Below, in pieces: positions 6,711 to 8,372 of a DNA stretch of 8,372 nucleotides (the stretch's first letter is position 1; each line of letters begins with the position of its first letter). Both the position numbers and the translations under genes were made by a program. The notes under the pieces were generated by a model, which made no database searches, was not told the DNA's origin, and worked only from the letters and a program-made list of their open reading frames with translations. The DNA comes from Victivallales bacterium Lenti_02 (GTDB taxonomy: Bacteria; Verrucomicrobiota; Lentisphaeria; Oligosphaerales; Lenti-02): NCBI GenBank assembly GCA_001603055.1, contig LVAZ01000364.1, forward strand, positions 221-8,592, given 5' to 3'.

Positions 6711-7499
6711 TCACTCCCCCCAGTTCCGGGCCAGCCATTCGCGGCTGGCGCGAATGGACTCGGGGGACACGCGGTCGGGGTTCAGCTCGAGACAGAACAT
6801 GCCTTGGTAGCGGATATCGCGCAGGGCGGCGAAGAGTCCTGCCCAATCCACGCAGCCAGTACCGGGAGCCACATGGTCGGTGGCGCCAACCACGTCGTGC
6901 AGGTGGAGATGGACCAGCCGCTCGCCGAGCAGACGCACCACGGCCCCCAGGTCGCCGCCAAAGGGGATCAGGGGCGCGGCGTCATGGTGGTACATGTGCC
7001 CCACGTCGAGCGTCACCCCAATATGGGGATCGGCCAGTTCGAGAACTTCGCCGAAGCCGCCGGTGAGTTCCAGCCCCACGACCAAGCCATGCCGACCAGC
7101 CAGTCCGGCCAATTGCCGGATTCCTTCGCGCCACCCCGGCAGGGCGGCGGGTTCGCGGGGAACTTCGGCGTGGACCGTGACGATGCCGACGCCGAGACCG
7201 GCGGCGAAGGCGATGGTTTCCGCCAGGGTCACCAGCGCCACCGCACAGTCGCTTCCCTGCATGACAGCGCCGAAAGGCGCGTGAATCTCTCGCCCCGCAA
7301 ACCGCGCCAGCCGTCCACGCCAGTCCTCCCGGCAAGGCGGCAGGCAGTCAGCGGGAGCCAACCCGCGCCACTGGCCGGGAGTTCCGGCGCTCGCGTGCAG
7401 ACTGATGCCGGTGAAGCCGTTCGCCGCGATCCATTCCACCTGCTCGGACACGTCAAGCAGGTTTCCGATACGCCAAGCCATCATGCTGATCGGGTTCAT
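6711..7499 (-). CDS. Sugar phosphate isomerase/epimerase-like TIM-barrel protein
   Basis: This 262-aa protein fits the xylose isomerase-like TIM-barrel family (AP endonuclease family 2 fold), whose members isomerise or epimerise sugars and inositols using a divalent metal. The metal-site pattern of the fold is visible on successive strands: E144 in VGLELTGG, D165 and H168 in TLDVGH, H197/H199/H201 in VHLHLHD, and E238 in FCLELNP. H73 in EIHAPFG and H110 in VTVHAE occupy usual barrel positions. There is no signal peptide, so it should be cytoplasmic. GGAG (complement of 7508-7511) sits 8 nt before the ATG at 7497-7499. It stands alone on this strand, converging on the flavodiiron gene and diverging from the small membrane protein gene. 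Sulfatase-rich bacteria often carry many such proteins for degrading unusual sugars, but the substrate cannot be read here. The endonuclease IV alternative is unlikely, because its fuller set of metal ligands is not apparent. Confidence 0.87.
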   Translation of the reverse strand: MNPISMMAWRIGNLLDVSEQVEWIAANGFTGISLHASAGTPGQWRGLAPADCLPPCREDWRGRLARFAGREIHAPFGAVMQGSDCAVALVTLAETIAFAAGLGVGIVTVHAEVPREPAALPGWREGIRQLAGLAGRHGLVVGLELTGGFGEVLELADPHIGVTLDVGHMYHHDAAPLIPFGGDLGAVVRLLGERLVHLHLHDVVGATDHVAPGTGCVDWAGLFAALRDIRYQGMFCLELNPDRVSPESIRASREWLARNWGE

Positions 7500-7512
7500 G
7501 CCGGGTTCTCCA

Positions 7513-7525
7513 AGGGGAATCCCCT
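7513..7525. promoter_or_regulatory. 13-bp palindrome in the divergent intergenic region
   Basis: AGGGGA and TCCCCT are perfect inverted repeats around a single A (7519). The site begins 14 nt upstream of the TIM-barrel start and includes bases next to its ribosome binding site. It could be a repressor site for that gene, or could form a small structure in its leader. Short GC-rich palindromes also occur by chance. Confidence 0.3.
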
Positions 7526-7570
7526 AACCATAGTGGGCAAGAGACATTTTTCCGGTATCCGCTTCCTGGT

Positions 7571-7576
7571 TTGACA
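7571..7576 (+). promoter_or_regulatory. Possible -35 element upstream of the small membrane protein gene
   Basis: TTGACA is an exact -35 consensus hexamer 91 nt before the ATG at 7667. No good -10 box lies 16-19 nt downstream (17-nt spacing gives GAGGGT), so the promoter assignment is weak and may involve another sigma factor or chance. Confidence 0.2.
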
Positions 7577-7584
7577 TCACAAGG

Positions 7585-7631
7585 TCCACAAGCGAGGGTA
7601 AGGCTTGGGCGTTTCCTCGCCCTACTGTGGA
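7585..7631 (+). promoter_or_regulatory. Possible structured 5' leader of the small membrane protein gene
   Basis: TCCACA (7585-7590) pairs with TGTGGA (7626-7631), and GCGAGG (7592-7597) pairs with CCTCGC (7615-7620), giving a 12-bp interrupted stem with 1-nt and 5-nt internal strands around a 17-nt loop. An alternative hairpin, GGGCG (7607-7611) with CGCCC (7618-7622), would compete with the inner stem. The element ends 35 nt before the start codon. Mutually exclusive stems are a feature of regulatory leaders, but I recognise no known riboswitch consensus. Confidence 0.3.
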
Positions 7632-7666
7632 GAACCTGGCGTCGCAACGGATGAAAGGACAAGACA

Positions 7667-7897
7667 ATGAGTGTAGCTCTACCATTCGGCATCCTCTTCG
7701 CCCTCATGGGTGCCGTGATCGGCATCGGCGGCACGGTTCTCTGGGTCTGGATGATCATCGACTGCGCGACCAAGGAGCCCGACACGGGGAACGACAAGAT
7801 CATCTGGATTCTGATCATCATCTTCACCCACTGGGTCGGGGCGCTCATCTACTTCCTGATCCGCCGGCCCAAGCGCATCCAGGAATTCGGGCAGTAG
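7667..7897 (+). CDS. Small two-helix membrane protein, PLDc_N-like
   Basis: This 76-aa protein has two hydrophobic segments, about residues 5-31 and 45-64, joined by a short polar turn (TKEPDTGNDK) and followed by a basic tail (RRPKR, 66-70). The pattern W-x-W-x-I-I-D-C before the turn, then K-I-I-W-I-L-I-I-I and V-G-A-L-I-Y-F-L, matches the phospholipase D nuclease N-terminal (PLDc_N) domain. That domain often occurs alone as a small inner-membrane protein of unknown role and has no nuclease activity by itself. AAGGA (7655-7659) lies 7 nt before the ATG. The gene appears monocistronic and converges on the sulfatase gene with a 9-nt gap and no visible terminator. The family call rests on the pattern; function is unknown. 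Confidence 0.82.
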   Translation: MSVALPFGILFALMGAVIGIGGTVLWVWMIIDCATKEPDTGNDKIIWILIIIFTHWVGALIYFLIRRPKRIQEFGQ

Positions 7898-7906
7898 GCG
7901 GCTGGT

Positions 7907-8372
7907 TCAGTCCTCTTCCAGGAAGACGGTAGCCAGGTCCACGCGCCAGTGTTCCCGGTTGTCTTCCGGGGCGGGGTGCGGATTGCGGAGAAGTGGCTGG
8001 GCGGCCCGAGCCCGGTCGATGACGGCCTGGACCCGGGCGGAATCCCAGGATTCCCGGAGGCTTTGCAGCAGCCCGGCGACGAGCCCGGAACAGGCGGGGT
8101 CGTCGGCCCGGTCGACGCGCTCGCCGGGGTCTTCCGCAAGGTTGAACAACTGCGGCATGGCATGGCCGTGGTAGGCAATCAGTTTCCAAGGTCCGCGGCG
8201 GAGCATGGCGGAGGGACCGCACCGCATGTCGGCCAGGGTGGCGAGAATGTCGCGGGTCGGTAGCGGAGCGTTCGCGAAGAGCAGATCGTGCAGGCATTCG
8301 CCCTGGGCACCGGGCAGGGCGGGGCCCCCGCCGATGCGGGCCAGGGTTGGGGCCACATCCAGCAGGCTGACC
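7907..8372 (-). CDS. Sulfatase, C-terminal part (gene continues beyond the window)
   Basis: The last 154 codons of a sulfatase-family (alkaline phosphatase superfamily) protein are visible. Reading begins with VSLLDVAPTLARIGG, the conserved stretch in which sulfatases have S-L-x-D-x-x-P-T-L. The segment AMLRRGPWKLIAYHGH then LFNLAEDPGE follows, the usual C-terminal subdomain pattern (R-x-G-x-W-K-L then LY/F-x-L-x-x-D-P-x-E). The protein ends in EED before TGA at 7907-7909. The frame is open to the window edge, so the N-terminal catalytic part, including the C/S-x-P-x-R motif and calcium ligands, lies outside. A GTG at 8354-8356 is internal to the conserved stretch and is not the start. Such enzymes release sulfate from sulfated glycans or steroids, usually after export. 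Substrate is unknown. Confidence 0.9.
   Translation of the reverse strand, partial: VSLLDVAPTLARIGGGPALPGAQGECLHDLLFANAPLPTRDILATLADMRCGPSAMLRRGPWKLIAYHGHAMPQLFNLAEDPGERVDRADDPACSGLVAGLLQSLRESWDSARVQAVIDRARAAQPLLRNPHPAPEDNREHWRVDLATVFLEED

Noticed and set aside
5549..7066. 505-codon + strand frame rich in Arg, Pro and His
   Set aside because: This is the shifted-frame reading of the C-rich flavodiiron gene and shows extreme composition without any domain.
6489..7574. 361-codon open frame on the + strand across the intergenic region and TIM-barrel gene
   Set aside because: Most of it is antisense to the TIM-barrel gene, whose metal-site motifs, start and ribosome binding site are all in place. 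The composition is not protein-like.
1..8372. tRNA or rRNA genes, CRISPR arrays, insertion sequences, attachment sites, phage or defence genes
   Set aside because: I looked for direct-repeat arrays, terminal inverted repeats, transposase motifs and cloverleaf patterns and saw none that stood out. No gene here belongs to a known defence family.

Overview
This is a GC-rich bacterial window of mostly ordinary chromosomal type. A compact efflux operon fills the first three quarters and three unrelated genes follow. The sulfatase tail, the xylose-isomerase-like TIM-barrel protein, the flavodiiron protein and a possible four-helix-bundle (23S rRNA intervening-sequence protein type) remnant together suggest an anaerobic or microaerobic Gram-negative of the Planctomycetes/Lentisphaerae/Kiritimatiellota/Verrucomicrobia grouping. 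That placement is an inference from gene content; no rRNA or other phylogenetic marker is present. An RND pump implies an outer membrane.

Positions 1-114 hold the rho-independent terminator of an upstream + strand gene. A short promoter region follows, in which a near-perfect 20-bp palindrome (81-100) overlaps the likely -10 box. Positions 115-6437 hold four tightly packed + strand genes: a TetR-family repressor, a periplasmic adaptor (MFP/HlyD type), an RND inner-membrane pump and an A-type flavodiiron protein. The gaps are 3 nt, then an 8-nt overlap, then 25 nt, so a single transcript is likely. The TetR protein probably binds the palindrome and controls the whole operon. The adaptor and pump form two parts of a tripartite efflux machine; the outer-membrane channel is not encoded here. 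The flavodiiron protein has every di-iron ligand and a flavodoxin domain and should reduce O2 or NO to harmless products in the cytoplasm.

Positions 6438-6710 lie between convergent genes. They carry a likely terminator for the operon (6563-6611) and, on the - strand, a short open stretch resembling the C-terminal end of a four-helix-bundle protein, whose stop codon overlaps that of the flavodiiron gene. Positions 6711-7499 (- strand) encode a sugar phosphate isomerase/epimerase-like TIM barrel. A 167-nt divergent intergenic region with a 13-bp palindrome and a possible structured leader separates it from a 76-aa two-helix membrane protein (7667-7897, + strand) with a PLDc_N-like pattern. The window ends in the C-terminal part of a sulfatase on the - strand (7907-8372), whose catalytic half lies outside.

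I found no clearly undescribed system. The points most worth a second look are the fusion of flavodiiron detoxification to a TetR-controlled efflux operon, the replacement of the conserved TM10 lysine in the pump, the intact-versus-altered tip motif of the adaptor, and the structured elements at 6441-6611 and 7585-7631.
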